Source: Aquitalea palustris | Lineage (GTDB): Bacteria > Pseudomonadota > Gammaproteobacteria > Burkholderiales > Chromobacteriaceae | Reading direction: 5' to 3' | Length of the DNA: 64,000 nt | Assembly (NCBI RefSeq): GCF_003693445.1 | Contig: NZ_RFAR01000026.1 | Coordinates: 1 to 64,000 of the forward strand | In this document: piece after piece, positions 42,477-51,657 of the stretch | How the letters are laid out: each line of letters opens with the position of its first letter | Position numbering within the stretch: position 1 is the stretch's first letter | Notes under the pieces: generated by a model | Told to the model about the DNA's origin: nothing | Seen by the model: only the letters and a program-made list of their open reading frames with translations | Databases searched by the model: none | Translations under genes and position numbers: made by a program

Positions 42477-43453
42477 CCGCCCGCGTGCTGGCGGATGTCA
42501 GCATTTCCACCCGTGCAGTCAGCCGCAGTGAACGGGTGGATTTCTGGCGCGAACAAGTAGGACAGCTGCTGATCGATGTGGAGTGCCAGCGCCCGCCAGA
42601 GCAGGAGCTGGACGCCAGCCTGCGCTATCAGGACTTCGGCCTGTTCCGCATGGCCACCATCCAGGCCAATGCCCATGCCGTGGCTCGCAGCGGCCACAGC
42701 ATCCGCCATGATGGCCGTGACAGCATCTTTGCCTGCCTGATGCTGCAGGGGCGTGGTTTCAGCCATCAGGGTGTGGACTGCGCGCTGCATGTGCCGGGTG
42801 ATGTGGTGCTGTATGACACCGCCCAGCCCTATGGCCATGGTTTTCCCGACCAGATGGAGATGGCGGTGCTGGATATTCCGCGCCAGCTGTTCGAGCAGCA
42901 GGTGGGCGGCTGGCAGGGAAAGGGGCTGGTCAAGATCGACCACAGTGTCGGTATTGCCGGCTGGGGGCCGCAGGCGGTGCGCCAGCTGCTGGCCGAAGGC
43001 GTGCAGGCACAGCTTGCCGCGCGCGAGCATCAGGCCAGCCAGTTGCTGGAATGGCTGCATTCCTTGTGGGCCGTGCAGTGCGGCCAGGCGCAGGCCGGCA
43101 AATCCACCCTGTGCAGTCTGTGGCGTGCCAAGGCCTATATCGAGCAGCACCTGACCGAAGACGAGCTGGACGGCGAGCGCATCAGCCGTGCGCTGGGGCT
43201 GTCTGCCCGCCAGTTGGCGCGCATTTTCGAGCAGGAAGGCCTGTCGGTCAGCCGCTATCTGTGGGGGAGGCGGCTGGAGCGTTGCCGTATCGATCTGCAA
43301 GATCCGGCGCTGCGCCACCTGTCAGTGAGCGAGCTGGCTTTCCGCTGGGGTTTCAATCACATTGCCCATTTCTGCCGCAGCTACAAACAGCGTTTTGGCG
43401 AAACGCCCAGCCATACCCGCCTGCAAGGTCGCAGCCAGTCAGCCCCGCGCTAG
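42473..43453 (+). CDS. AraC-family transcriptional regulator (AraC-binding-like domain)
   Basis: 326 residues from ATG 42473; the frame is open further upstream but without protein-like sequence. The N-terminal 190 residues form an AraC-binding-like sensor domain of the FeaR/NahR-associated type (RSERVDFWREQVGQLLIDVE, GDVVLYDTAQPYGHGFPDQM). The C-terminus has the two HTHs (ERISRALGLSARQLARIFEQ, then LSVSELAFRWGFNHIAHFCR and SYKQRFGETPSHTR). Such regulators usually activate catabolic genes for aromatic or amine substrates. The adjacent MFS transporter and SphA-like porin are the likely targets. Confidence 0.9.
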   Translation: MTARVLADVSISTRAVSRSERVDFWREQVGQLLIDVECQRPPEQELDASLRYQDFGLFRMATIQANAHAVARSGHSIRHDGRDSIFACLMLQGRGFSHQGVDCALHVPGDVVLYDTAQPYGHGFPDQMEMAVLDIPRQLFEQQVGGWQGKGLVKIDHSVGIAGWGPQAVRQLLAEGVQAQLAAREHQASQLLEWLHSLWAVQCGQAQAGKSTLCSLWRAKAYIEQHLTEDELDGERISRALGLSARQLARIFEQEGLSVSRYLWGRRLERCRIDLQDPALRHLSVSELAFRWGFNHIAHFCRSYKQRFGETPSHTRLQGRSQSAPR

Positions 43454-43605
43454 GCTGCGCAGCGGCAGCCGCCGGTTAACACCATGTCCGCTGCGGATAA
43501 CAGCGGCGTCCGGCTCAGGCAAGGATGGCGCCGGGGCAGTGGCTACAGTGTCCTCACGGTCGCAACAGGCCGTCGTGTTCATCACAATAAAGAGGAGACT
43601 TTGTC

Positions 43606-43683
43606 ATGCCATTTGCCATTTTGCTGGCCCGTATCCGCCAGCCTGTCTGCCGGGGAGGGCGCCAACATGCGACTTTCCTATGA
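43606..43683 (+). CDS. 25-residue leader ORF overlapping the MFS transporter start
   Basis: ATG 43606 follows AGAGGAG at 8-base spacing and encodes MPFAILLARIRQPVCRGGRQ and five more residues. It stops at 43681-43683, 17 bases inside the transporter gene in another frame. This repeats the leader arrangement seen before the AraC gene and suggests coupling or a control peptide. It could be fortuitous. Confidence 0.45.
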   Translation: MPFAILLARIRQPVCRGGRQHATFL

Positions 43684-44911
43684 AAACAAGTTGCTGGGCA
43701 TTCTGGCGCTCAGTTTCGGTTTCGTGTTTTTCGACCGGCTGGCGCTATCCTTCCTGTTCCCCTTCATCGCCACCGAACTGCAGCTGGACAATGCCCAGCT
43801 GGGCATGCTGGCCTCGGCCCTGGCGCTGACCTGGTCCTTGTCCGGCGTGGGACTGGGGGCATTGTCAGATCGCCTGCAGGCACGCAAACCCATGCTCTTG
43901 CTGGCCGTGCTGGCGTTTTCACTGTTCTCTGCCGCCTCCGGGCTGGTCGGTGGTTTTGTCAGCCTGTTGTTGTTCCGGGCGCTGATGGGCGTGGCTGAGG
44001 GGCCAGTGTTGCCGATTGCCCAGTCCATGCTGGCCGAAGCGTCCACCCCGGCGCGGCGCGGTTTCAATATGGGCATCGTCAATGGTTCGGCCCCCGGCTT
44101 GCTGGGCGCGGTGATCGGCCCGCCGCTGCTGATCGCCCTGGCCACGGCCTATGGCTGGCGCACGGCGTTTTACCTGTCCTGCATCCCCGGCCTGCTGATT
44201 GCCTGGCTGATCTGGCGGCATGTCCGCGAGCGGGCACCGCATGTATCGTCCGCCACCTTGTCAGTACGGCATGGCCTGCCGGCGCGCGGCATGCTGCAGC
44301 TCCTGCGCCATCGCAATATCCTGCTGTGCGTGCTGATTGCCTGCAGCTATATCACCTGGTTCATCATCCTGATCTCCTTTACCCCCACTTTTCTGGTGCA
44401 GGTAAAGGGGCTGACACCGGCCCGCATGGGCGCGGTGATGAGCAGCCTGGGCCTGGCCTGGGTGGTGTGGGGGGCGCTGGTGCCGGCCATTTCCGACCAT
44501 ATCGGCCGCAAACCGGCCATGGTGGTGTTTTCGCTGATTGCCGCCTGCTGCCCGCTGGTGCTGTTACAGGTAAACGACTTCAGCACCCTGCTGCTGCTGG
44601 TGTTTCTCAGTTATACCGGCCTGGGCTGTTTCACCCTGTTCATGGCCACCATTCCGGCCGAAACGGTATCACCCACGGTCATCGCCACCGCACTGGGCAT
44701 GATCATGGGTGTGGGCGAACTGGTGGGGGGCTTTGTTGCGCCCACTGCTGCCGGCATGGCTGCCGACCGCTACGGCCTGCCCGTGGTGATGTGGATTGCC
44801 ATGGCCGCAGCCCTGTTGCCGGCCTTGCTGTCGCTGGGCCTGCGCGAAACCGCGCCGCGCCGCGTGGCGTCTGCAGCCACCCTGTGTCACGGCGATACCG
44901 CAACCCGCTAA
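43667..44911 (+). CDS. Major facilitator superfamily transporter
   Basis: 414 residues from ATG 43667 (GGGAGGG upstream), twelve predicted membrane helices. The MFS loop 2-3 motif is GALSDRLQARKP and its repeat in the second half is PAISDHIGRKPAM; the LMGVAEGPVLPIAQSMLAEA segment is typical of aromatic-acid/H+ symporters and related anion transporters. It probably imports an organic acid handled by the neighbouring catabolic proteins. The outer-membrane protein gene follows after 68 bases on the same strand, suggesting one operon. Confidence 0.9.
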   Translation: MRLSYENKLLGILALSFGFVFFDRLALSFLFPFIATELQLDNAQLGMLASALALTWSLSGVGLGALSDRLQARKPMLLLAVLAFSLFSAASGLVGGFVSLLLFRALMGVAEGPVLPIAQSMLAEASTPARRGFNMGIVNGSAPGLLGAVIGPPLLIALATAYGWRTAFYLSCIPGLLIAWLIWRHVRERAPHVSSATLSVRHGLPARGMLQLLRHRNILLCVLIACSYITWFIILISFTPTFLVQVKGLTPARMGAVMSSLGLAWVVWGALVPAISDHIGRKPAMVVFSLIAACCPLVLLQVNDFSTLLLLVFLSYTGLGCFTLFMATIPAETVSPTVIATALGMIMGVGELVGGFVAPTAAGMAADRYGLPVVMWIAMAAALLPALLSLGLRETAPRRVASAATLCHGDTATR

Positions 44912-44979
44912 ACCCCGCTTTGCCTTCCCATTTCGCCGGGCAGGGCAGGCCCCTGCCGTGGCCATCGAGGTCCATCATC

Positions 44980-45882
44980 ATGCGAATCAAACAATCCATG
45001 CCCTTGCTGGCAGCTAGCCTGCTGGCTGGCGTAATGCTGTCCTCTGCTGCACAGGCCACTCAGTCTGGCGCCGATACCATCGGTGTCGGAGCCGAGGGCT
45101 TTCTGGCCGGAGCCTTGCCGCCCGCCGGCTGGTACGGCGTGTTCTACTACAACCACTATCACGCCAGCCAGTTCAATAATGGCGCGGGTGAGTCTTCGGT
45201 GCCGGGCTTCGGCCTGACTGCCGATGTGGTGATTCCCCGGCTGTTGTATATGTCGGATAGCCAGCTATGGGGTGGGCGCTTGGGCGGCTTTGTACTCACC
45301 GCCCTGCCCACGCTCAGCCTGGATGCCGGTGGGCAACATGCCAGCCGCAGCGGGCTGGGTGACAGTGTGGTGGGGCCGCTGCTGGCCTGGGGGGATGAGG
45401 GGCCATTGCACAGCGTGCTGGCACTGGATATCTCGCTGCCCACCGGCAGCTACGACCAGCACAGCATGCTCAACCTGGGTAATAACTATTACTCGCTGCG
45501 CCCGGTGCTGGCCTTGTCCTGGCTGCCGGCCAGCGGCTGGGAGGCTTCGGCCAAGATCACCTACACCTTCAACAGCAAAAACCGCGCAACCGATTATCAG
45601 TCAGGCCAGCTGTTTCACTTCGACTATGCGCTGAGCTATGCCATCAGACCGGACTGGCGGCTGGGGGTGAATGGTTATTTCGTCAAGCAGACCACCGACG
45701 ATACCCAGCATGGCCAGGCGGTGAATGGCGATGGTTTCCGTGGCCAGGCTTTTGCTATCGGCCCGGCCGCGCGGGTGCAATTGGGCAAGGCCGGGCTGGA
45801 AGTGCGGCTGCTGAAGGAGTTTGCCGTGCGTAACCGGCCCGAGGGCAGTTCGCTGTGGGCCAAGCTGGTGCTGCCCTTCTGA
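44980..45882 (+). CDS. SphA/phenol_MetA_deg-family outer-membrane protein
   Basis: 300 residues from ATG 44980; the frame is open back through the MFS gene, but that part is a shadow. The signal peptide is MPLLAASLLAGVMLSSAAQA with cleavage before TQSG (upstream MRIKQS). The mature part is beta-barrel-like with alternating strands, starting GVGAEGFLAGALPPAGWYGV, with LGDSVVGPLLAWGDEGPLHS and YSLRPVLALSWLPASGWEAS, and ending in LVLPF, a typical outer-membrane terminal phenylalanine. The family accompanies degradation pathways for aromatic or other hydrophobic compounds and likely admits the substrate. A terminator follows. Confidence 0.85.
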   Translation: MRIKQSMPLLAASLLAGVMLSSAAQATQSGADTIGVGAEGFLAGALPPAGWYGVFYYNHYHASQFNNGAGESSVPGFGLTADVVIPRLLYMSDSQLWGGRLGGFVLTALPTLSLDAGGQHASRSGLGDSVVGPLLAWGDEGPLHSVLALDISLPTGSYDQHSMLNLGNNYYSLRPVLALSWLPASGWEASAKITYTFNSKNRATDYQSGQLFHFDYALSYAIRPDWRLGVNGYFVKQTTDDTQHGQAVNGDGFRGQAFAIGPAARVQLGKAGLEVRLLKEFAVRNRPEGSSLWAKLVLPF

Positions 45883-45903
45883 TTGTTTCCGCTTAACCAG
45901 CAC

Positions 45904-45931
45904 AAGCCCGTTGCCTTGCGGCAGCGGGCTT
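45904..45931 (+). terminator. Terminator between convergent sphA-like and GMC genes
   Basis: AAGCCCGTTGCC and GGCAGCGGGCTT form a 12-bp stem with one G-T pair, a 4-base loop and a following TT. It ends the regulator-transporter-porin side and lies 20 bases before the stop of the opposite gene. Confidence 0.85.
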
Positions 45932-45950
45932 TTCGCTTGGGGGCCGGGGA

Positions 45951-47534
45951 TCAGGCTTGCAGGATGAAATCGGCGCAGCGCTCGGCAATCATGATGACCG
46001 GCGCATTGGTATTGCCGGAAATGATGCTGGGCATGATGGAGGCATCGCAGATGCGCAGCCCTTCCACGCCATTGACCTGCAGCCGCGGGTTGACCACGGC
46101 AGCGGCATCGCTGCCCATGCGGCAAGTGCCTACCGGGTGGTAGACCGTCTTGGCATGGCTGCGGATGTGTTCGATCAGCAGTGCATCGCTGGCCTGTGTG
46201 GCGGGGGAGGGCAACAGCTCCTCGCTGATGACTTGCTGTAGCGAAGCTGCCCGCAGAATGCGCCGTGCCAGCTTGACCCCGCGCAGCAGGCCGGCCACAT
46301 CATCTTCATGGCTGAGTGCGCCGCTGACAAAGCGCAGCGGGGCACGGACATCTGCACTGGCCAGGCTGACCGAGCCGCGTGATTTCGGCCGTAGCAGGCA
46401 GGGGTTGATCGAGATGCCGTGGCCGGGCAGTGGCTCACGTTCCACATCGCCTACCAGCACCGGCAGCACGTGAAACTGGATATCCGGCCGGCTGCCGCCG
46501 TCGGTGCAGGCAAAGCCGCCGCTTTCCACCACATTGGAAGTCAGCAGCCCGCTGCGCAGCAGTTGCCACTGCAAGCCGTTGCGCAAGGCCTTGAAGCCGC
46601 GTTCCTGCCCCAGCAGGCTGATCGGCTCGCGGCAGCGGCCATACACCGATACCTCCAGATGATCCTGATAGTTCTGGCCGACCTCCGGCGCATCATGCAG
46701 CACTTCAATGCCCTGTTCGCGTAGCTGGGCGGCCGGGCCAACACCGGACAGCAGCAGGATCTTGGGCGTGGACAGCGCACCGGCGCACAGAATGACTTCG
46801 GCCCCGGCCAGGGCCTGGTGGTGCTGGCCATCGGCCGTACGCCAGGCTACGCCAACGGCGCGGGGGCCCTGCCACAGCAGCTTTTCTACATAGCAGCCGG
46901 TACGCACCTGCAAATTGTCGCGCTGTCTTACCGCTGCCAGATAGGTGGCAGCGGTGCTGCCGCGCTGGCCATTGAAGGTGGTGGTATGAAAAAAGCCACT
47001 GCCTTGCTGCACGGGGCCGTTGAAATCATCGTTATAAGGCAGGCCGCACTCTTGCGCCGCTTTGACGAAAGCCAGGCTCAGCGGGTGGCGATAGCGGGTA
47101 TCGCTGACCCGTAGCGGCCCCTCGGTGCCGTGGTAGGGGCCGGACAAGCGCATATGGTTTTCGGCTTTCTTGAACGCGGGCAACACCTGTTCCCATTCCC
47201 AGCCCGTGCAGCCCTGGGCCGCCCAGTCGTCGTAGTCGGCGGCGGTGCCACGGATATACACCATGGCGTTGATCGAGCTGCCGCCGCCCAAAGTGCGGCC
47301 TTGCGGTACATGCATGCGGCGGCCGGCGGCACTGGCCTGTGGTTCGCTGTGGTAGATGACGCTGCGCTCGCTGCCGATGACCTTGATGAAGGTGGCCGGC
47401 ATGTGGATGAAGGGGCTGTTGTCGGGCGGGCCATCCTCCAGCAGCAGCACCCGCTTGCCGGCCTCCACCAGCCGGCAGGTGATGGTGCAGCCCGCCGAGC
47501 CGCCACCCACCACGATATAGTCATAATGTTGCAT
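45951..47534 (-). CDS. GMC-family FAD oxidoreductase (choline dehydrogenase-like)
   Basis: 527 residues. FAD-binding Rossmann motif VVGGGSAGCT is near the N-terminus (YDYIVVGGGSAGCTITCRLV), GMC signature 1 is GRTLGGGSSINAMVYIRG, and signature 2 is GALSTPKILLLSGVGP. The C-terminal catalytic histidine lies in TVYHPVGTCRMG. It oxidises an alcohol to an aldehyde, probably a short or medium-chain or aryl alcohol. Glycine-betaine partners (betB, betI) are not adjacent, so BetA is not a safe name. It lies opposite the MFS/SphA operon and may be part of the same catabolic function. Confidence 0.9.
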   Translation of the reverse strand: MQHYDYIVVGGGSAGCTITCRLVEAGKRVLLLEDGPPDNSPFIHMPATFIKVIGSERSVIYHSEPQASAAGRRMHVPQGRTLGGGSSINAMVYIRGTAADYDDWAAQGCTGWEWEQVLPAFKKAENHMRLSGPYHGTEGPLRVSDTRYRHPLSLAFVKAAQECGLPYNDDFNGPVQQGSGFFHTTTFNGQRGSTAATYLAAVRQRDNLQVRTGCYVEKLLWQGPRAVGVAWRTADGQHHQALAGAEVILCAGALSTPKILLLSGVGPAAQLREQGIEVLHDAPEVGQNYQDHLEVSVYGRCREPISLLGQERGFKALRNGLQWQLLRSGLLTSNVVESGGFACTDGGSRPDIQFHVLPVLVGDVEREPLPGHGISINPCLLRPKSRGSVSLASADVRAPLRFVSGALSHEDDVAGLLRGVKLARRILRAASLQQVISEELLPSPATQASDALLIEHIRSHAKTVYHPVGTCRMGSDAAAVVNPRLQVNGVEGLRICDASIMPSIISGNTNAPVIMIAERCADFILQA

Positions 47535-47798
47535 TGCCTTCTCCTTGTTCTCCTGCGCCCGTAGCGGGCGGGACTTCAGCTTACGGGCTGGGGGAAAGGC
47601 AAGTTGACTGTCAGGGCCATGGCTTTTGACTGGCCCTGCCAGCGCTCAGCACAATGCAAGAGCGCGTGGCAAAATCATTAGCTGTATTAAGAACTGGCAA
47701 CTATCTTTAAACAGAATGTCGGCATTGCCGAACGGTACGCCAGTGTGAAGGTGAGAGCACGCTGTCGGCCCATAACAAAGTATGCGGGAAGCCAGGGC

Positions 47799-48713
47799 AT
47801 GCCCTTACAAGAACAACACTCCATGGCCAGCAAGTTGCAGGCGGCGCTGCATGAGTCGCCCGTGCTGTTGGCGCTGTTTGATCGCCATGACCGGTTGCGT
47901 TACGCCAATGCGGCGTTTTGTCAGGCTTATGATGTGGCGCCGGATGAAACGCTCAGTTGGTCCGAACTGATGCGGCGCAATTACCAGCGCTGCATCGGCG
48001 CGCTGATTTATACCCATGATTTTGAAGCCTGGCTGGTGTCGGCCCGTTCACGTCGTGGCAAACAGCCTTATCGTGCCTTCGAGGCTGACCTGACCGATGG
48101 CCGCTGGATCTGGATGACCGAGGCGATGCAGCCGGATGGCAGCATGGTGTGTGTGGCCACCGATATGAGCGAACTGAAAGTGTCAGAGCGTGAGCTGCGC
48201 CAGGCGCGCGACATGGCACAGCGTGCGGCGCAGACCGATCCGCTGACCAGCATCAGTAATCGTTCCTGCATCATGCAGCTGTTTGAGCAATTGCTGGGTC
48301 GGGCCGAGGCCACCGGCATGCCGCTGGCGGTGGCGATCATCGATCTCGATCATTTCAAGCAGATCAACGACCGGCTGGGTCATCCGGCAGGGGACCGCGT
48401 CATCATCGACTTTGTGCAGCGCATCCAGCCGATGTTGCGGCCGCACGACGGTTTTGGCCGGCTGGGCGGCGAGGAATTTCTGCTGCTGTTGCCCGGCTAC
48501 AGTTCGTCCGAGGCCGAGTTGTCCCTGCGTGCCATGCTGGCTGCGGTGGAGGCTTCGCGGCCGCTGGCCGAGCAGCCGGGCTTTGGCTATACCTGCTCGG
48601 CCGGGCTGGCCCTGTGGCGGCCCGGTGATGACCTGGCCCAGGTGTATGCGCGTGCGGATATCGCGCTGTATCAGGCCAAGGCAACCGGGCGCAATACCTT
48701 GTGCCGCCATTAG
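47799..48713 (+). CDS. PAS-GGDEF diguanylate cyclase
   Basis: 304 residues from ATG 47799; the frame is open to 47745, and 47823 is another possible start, so the start is uncertain. Residues 12-128 form a PAS sensor (PVLLALFDRHDRLRYANAAF, and the second half ending MVCVATDMSELK). Residues 145-300 are the GGDEF domain with active-site GGEEF at 223-227 and an allosteric I-site RPHD at 214-217, exactly five residues before it. The protein should therefore make cyclic di-GMP and be product-inhibited. There is no membrane segment. Monocistronic. Confidence 0.92.
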   Translation: MPLQEQHSMASKLQAALHESPVLLALFDRHDRLRYANAAFCQAYDVAPDETLSWSELMRRNYQRCIGALIYTHDFEAWLVSARSRRGKQPYRAFEADLTDGRWIWMTEAMQPDGSMVCVATDMSELKVSERELRQARDMAQRAAQTDPLTSISNRSCIMQLFEQLLGRAEATGMPLAVAIIDLDHFKQINDRLGHPAGDRVIIDFVQRIQPMLRPHDGFGRLGGEEFLLLLPGYSSSEAELSLRAMLAAVEASRPLAEQPGFGYTCSAGLALWRPGDDLAQVYARADIALYQAKATGRNTLCRH

Positions 48714-48856
48714 GCGTCGCTAACAACCTAGCTGGTGCGACGTGGTGCGGCCTGGCCGTACCCTTGCTGTCGGCGTCGGCGCGCCTTGCCCCAGGGCCGC
48801 TACACTATTTTGTTAGCCGCTCTAAGCGTGTTCACATCACTGCAAACAACAAAGAA

Positions 48857-48884
48857 AAAGCCGCAGGGCAATGCCTGCGGCTTT
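48857..48884 (-). terminator. Terminator of the decarboxylase gene
   Basis: AAAGCCGCAGG and CCTGCGGCTTT form an 11-bp stem around a 6-base loop. On the minus strand a T-rich stretch follows, 22 bases after the decarboxylase stop. Confidence 0.9.
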
Positions 48885-48905
48885 GACATGGGGCTGTGAC
48901 CGCGC

Positions 48906-51161
48906 TTATTTGACGCAGTCCACGCAGTAGACCTTGCGGCCTTCCACTTCGGTAGCCACCAGACCGTGCACGTCGGTTTCGAAGCCCGGCAGTTCGCGGT
49001 TGAAAGCCTGGGCAAAGCGCAGGTAGTCAACAATGGTCTTGTTGAAACGCTCGCCCGGAATCAGCAGCGGAATGCCCGGCGGATACGGGGTCAGCAGTAC
49101 GGCGGTGACGCGGCCTTCCAGCTGGTCGACCGGCACGCGTTCGATCTCGCGGTGGGCCATCTTGGCGAAAGCATCGGACGGACGCATGGCCGGCTCCATC
49201 TCGGACAGATAGATCTCGGTGGTCAGGCGGGCGATGTCGTGCTTGGTGTACAGCGCATGGATGCGCTGGCACAGGTCCTGCAGACCCACGCGTTCGTACT
49301 GCGGGTAGCGGGCGACAAAGTCCGGCATGGCGCGCCACAGCGGCTGGTTCTTGTCGAAATCGTCCTTGAACTGCTGCAGCAACGAAATCAGCGTGTTCCA
49401 GCGGCCCTTGGTGATGCCGATGGTGAACATGATGAAGAAGCTGTAGAGGCCGGTTTTTTCCACCACCACACCGTGTTCGGTCAGGTATTTGGTGACGATG
49501 GCGGCCGGAATGCCCATCTCTTCGAAGCTGCCGTCCACATCCAGGCCCGGCGTCAGCACGGTGGCCTTGATCGGGTCCAGCAGGTTGAAGCCTTCTTCGA
49601 TGCCGGCAAAACCATGCCAGTGCGCGCCGGGTTTCAGTTCCCAGTCCACCGGGTCGCAGATGCCGTCGTCGGACAGCTCGTCCGGGCCCCACACGCTGAA
49701 CCACCAGTCGTTGCCGTATTCCTCGTCCACCTTGCGCATGGCGCGACGGAAGTCCAGCGCTTCCACCAGCGATTCTTCCACCAGTGCCTGGCCGCCCGGC
49801 TGTTCCATCATGGCGGCAGCCACGTCGCAGCTGGCAATAATCGAGTATTGCGGGCTGGTGGAGGTGTGCATCAGATAAGCCTCGTTGAACCAGGCGGTAT
49901 CCAGCTGACGGTTTTGCGGGTCCTGCACCAGGATCTGCGAAGCCTGGCTGATGCCGGCCAGCAGCTTGTGGGTGGACTGGGTGGAGAAGATCAGGCTGTC
50001 CTTGCAACGCGGACGGCCTTCGCCAATGGCGTGGAAATCGCCATAGAAGTCGTGGAAGCTGGCATGCGGCAGCCAGGCTTCGTCAAAGTGCAGGGTGTCC
50101 ACTTCGCCATCCAGAATGCCCTTGATCTCTTCCACGTTGTACAGGATGCCATCGTAGGTGGATTGGGTGATGGTGAGGATGCGCGGCTTGAGCTTGGGGT
50201 TCTTTTCCAGCGCTTCGCGGGCAAAGGGGTTGGCCAGAATCTTTTTCTTGATGTTTTCCAGCTGGAATTCCGATTTCGGAATCGGGCCGATGATGCCGTA
50301 GTGGTTGCGCGTGGGCATCAGGAATACCGGAATGGCACCGGTCATCATGATGGCGTGCAGATTGGACTTGTGGCAGTTGCGGTCCACCAGCACGATGTCG
50401 CCGGCAGCCACGCAGCTGTGCCAGACGATCTTGTTGGAGGTCGAGGTGCCGTTGGTGACAAAGAACAGGTGGTCGGCATTGAAGATGCGTGCGGCATTGC
50501 GTTCCGAGGCGGCAATCGGGCCGGTGTGGTCCAAGAGCTGGCCCAGTTCGTCCACCGCATTGCACACGTCGGCGCGCAGCATGTTTTCGCCAAAGAACTG
50601 GTGGAACATCTGGCCCACCGGGCTCTTCAGGAAGGCCACGCCACCGGAGTGACCCGGGCAGTGCCAGGAATAGGAGCCATCGTGGGCGTAGTCCACCAGC
50701 GCGCGGAAAAACGGCGGGGCCAGGCTGTCCAGATAGCTCTTGGATTCGCGGATGATGTGGCGCGCCACGAATTCCGGCGTGTCCTCGTGCATGTGGATGA
50801 AACCATGCAGCTCGCGCAGGATGTCGTTGGGAATATGGCGCGCGGTGCGGGTTTCGCCATACAGGTACACCGGGATGTCCGGGTTGCGGCGGCGGATTTC
50901 CGCCACGAAGCTGTACAGCTGTCCCAGGGCGTTTTCCGAGGCGTCGTCGGTCTGGAATTCTTCGTCGTCGATGGACAGGATGAAACCGGCTGCCCGGCTT
51001 TGCTGTTGGGCAAAGGAGGTGAGGTCACCATAGCTGGTGTAACCGATCACGCTCATGCCCTCGGCCTCCATGGCTGCTGCCAGTTCGCGGATGCCGGAGC
51101 CGCTGGTGTTTTCCGAGCGGAAGTCCTCGTCGATGATGACGATGGGAAAATGAAAACGCAT
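48906..51161 (-). CDS. Orn/Lys/Arg decarboxylase family enzyme (fold type I, inducible type)
   Basis: 751 residues from ATG 51161 (AAGGA upstream; the frame is open to 51212). An N-terminal receiver-like wing domain (MRFHFPIVIIDEDFRSENTS) comes first. The PLP domain has the conserved SWHCPGHSGG, cofactor aspartate D360 (LHFDEAW) and Schiff-base lysine K399 (FSTQSTHKLLAG). The C-terminal domain is complete. It removes the carboxyl group of arginine, lysine or ornithine to make agmatine or polyamines, often for acid resistance. Substrate choice cannot be settled by eye, and no antiporter gene is adjacent. A leader of several hundred bases precedes it. Confidence 0.9.
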   Translation of the reverse strand: MRFHFPIVIIDEDFRSENTSGSGIRELAAAMEAEGMSVIGYTSYGDLTSFAQQQSRAAGFILSIDDEEFQTDDASENALGQLYSFVAEIRRRNPDIPVYLYGETRTARHIPNDILRELHGFIHMHEDTPEFVARHIIRESKSYLDSLAPPFFRALVDYAHDGSYSWHCPGHSGGVAFLKSPVGQMFHQFFGENMLRADVCNAVDELGQLLDHTGPIAASERNAARIFNADHLFFVTNGTSTSNKIVWHSCVAAGDIVLVDRNCHKSNLHAIMMTGAIPVFLMPTRNHYGIIGPIPKSEFQLENIKKKILANPFAREALEKNPKLKPRILTITQSTYDGILYNVEEIKGILDGEVDTLHFDEAWLPHASFHDFYGDFHAIGEGRPRCKDSLIFSTQSTHKLLAGISQASQILVQDPQNRQLDTAWFNEAYLMHTSTSPQYSIIASCDVAAAMMEQPGGQALVEESLVEALDFRRAMRKVDEEYGNDWWFSVWGPDELSDDGICDPVDWELKPGAHWHGFAGIEEGFNLLDPIKATVLTPGLDVDGSFEEMGIPAAIVTKYLTEHGVVVEKTGLYSFFIMFTIGITKGRWNTLISLLQQFKDDFDKNQPLWRAMPDFVARYPQYERVGLQDLCQRIHALYTKHDIARLTTEIYLSEMEPAMRPSDAFAKMAHREIERVPVDQLEGRVTAVLLTPYPPGIPLLIPGERFNKTIVDYLRFAQAFNRELPGFETDVHGLVATEVEGRKVYCVDCVK

Positions 51162-51657
51162 ACCTGAGTCCTTGTCGGTCAAAACTCGGACACCACAGCC
51201 GGGGATGGCCATTCAGGAAGGCAGCCCTTGCCATGGCAAAGGGCAATACCGTGCACCTGTAACGCCTGTCGGCCCGCAGCTTGCTGCAGTGTCACTCGGT
51301 GCGCGTTGGGGCGCAGTCGCTGGTCCCTGCCGGATGGCAGTGGGCGGGGCTGGCCTTGAGGCGCGTAATGGTACTAGGCGCGCACGAAAACCGGGGTGCA
51401 TCCTGCTGGCTGACGTGGAGTGGCCGCAGATCCCCGGCTTTCTTAGGGAGCACGGTTTAGGTGCGTCCTTCACGTCGGCCGGCTTGGGGAACATCCCAAG
51501 AAAGCGCGCATTGTAGACCTTTTACCGTGCTTGTGTTGCAAGGCAATATCAGTGAGTGAAAATATTCTGCAGGTTTGATCAAATATCCGGCTGAAAGCCT
51601 TGTCTGGCAAGGGTTTCAGCCAGTCGCTACCGACTTAAAGGATTGTTTTAAGACAGA
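51162..51657. other. Long intergenic region with decarboxylase leader
   Basis: About 500 bases without a convincing gene. Reading the minus strand, a -10-like TACAAT occurs near 51512-51517 with no clear -35 box. A promoter there would give the decarboxylase mRNA a 5' leader of about 350 bases that is GC-rich and able to fold. A 93-codon open frame (51213-51494, minus) lies in it without a good ribosome-binding site. The left part (51530-51657) is AT-richer. Confidence 0.35.

Noticed and set aside
45951-47534. Naming the GMC oxidoreductase betA
   Set aside because: Family signatures fit many alcohol oxidoreductases, and no betaine-pathway partner genes are adjacent.
48966-51167. 733-codon open frame opposite the decarboxylase
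   Set aside because: Shadow frame; the minus-strand decarboxylase has all catalytic motifs and its own terminator.
51213-51494. 93-codon frame in the decarboxylase leader as a protein gene
   Set aside because: No ribosome-binding site and low-complexity Pro/Arg/Ser composition; mentioned only as part of the leader.
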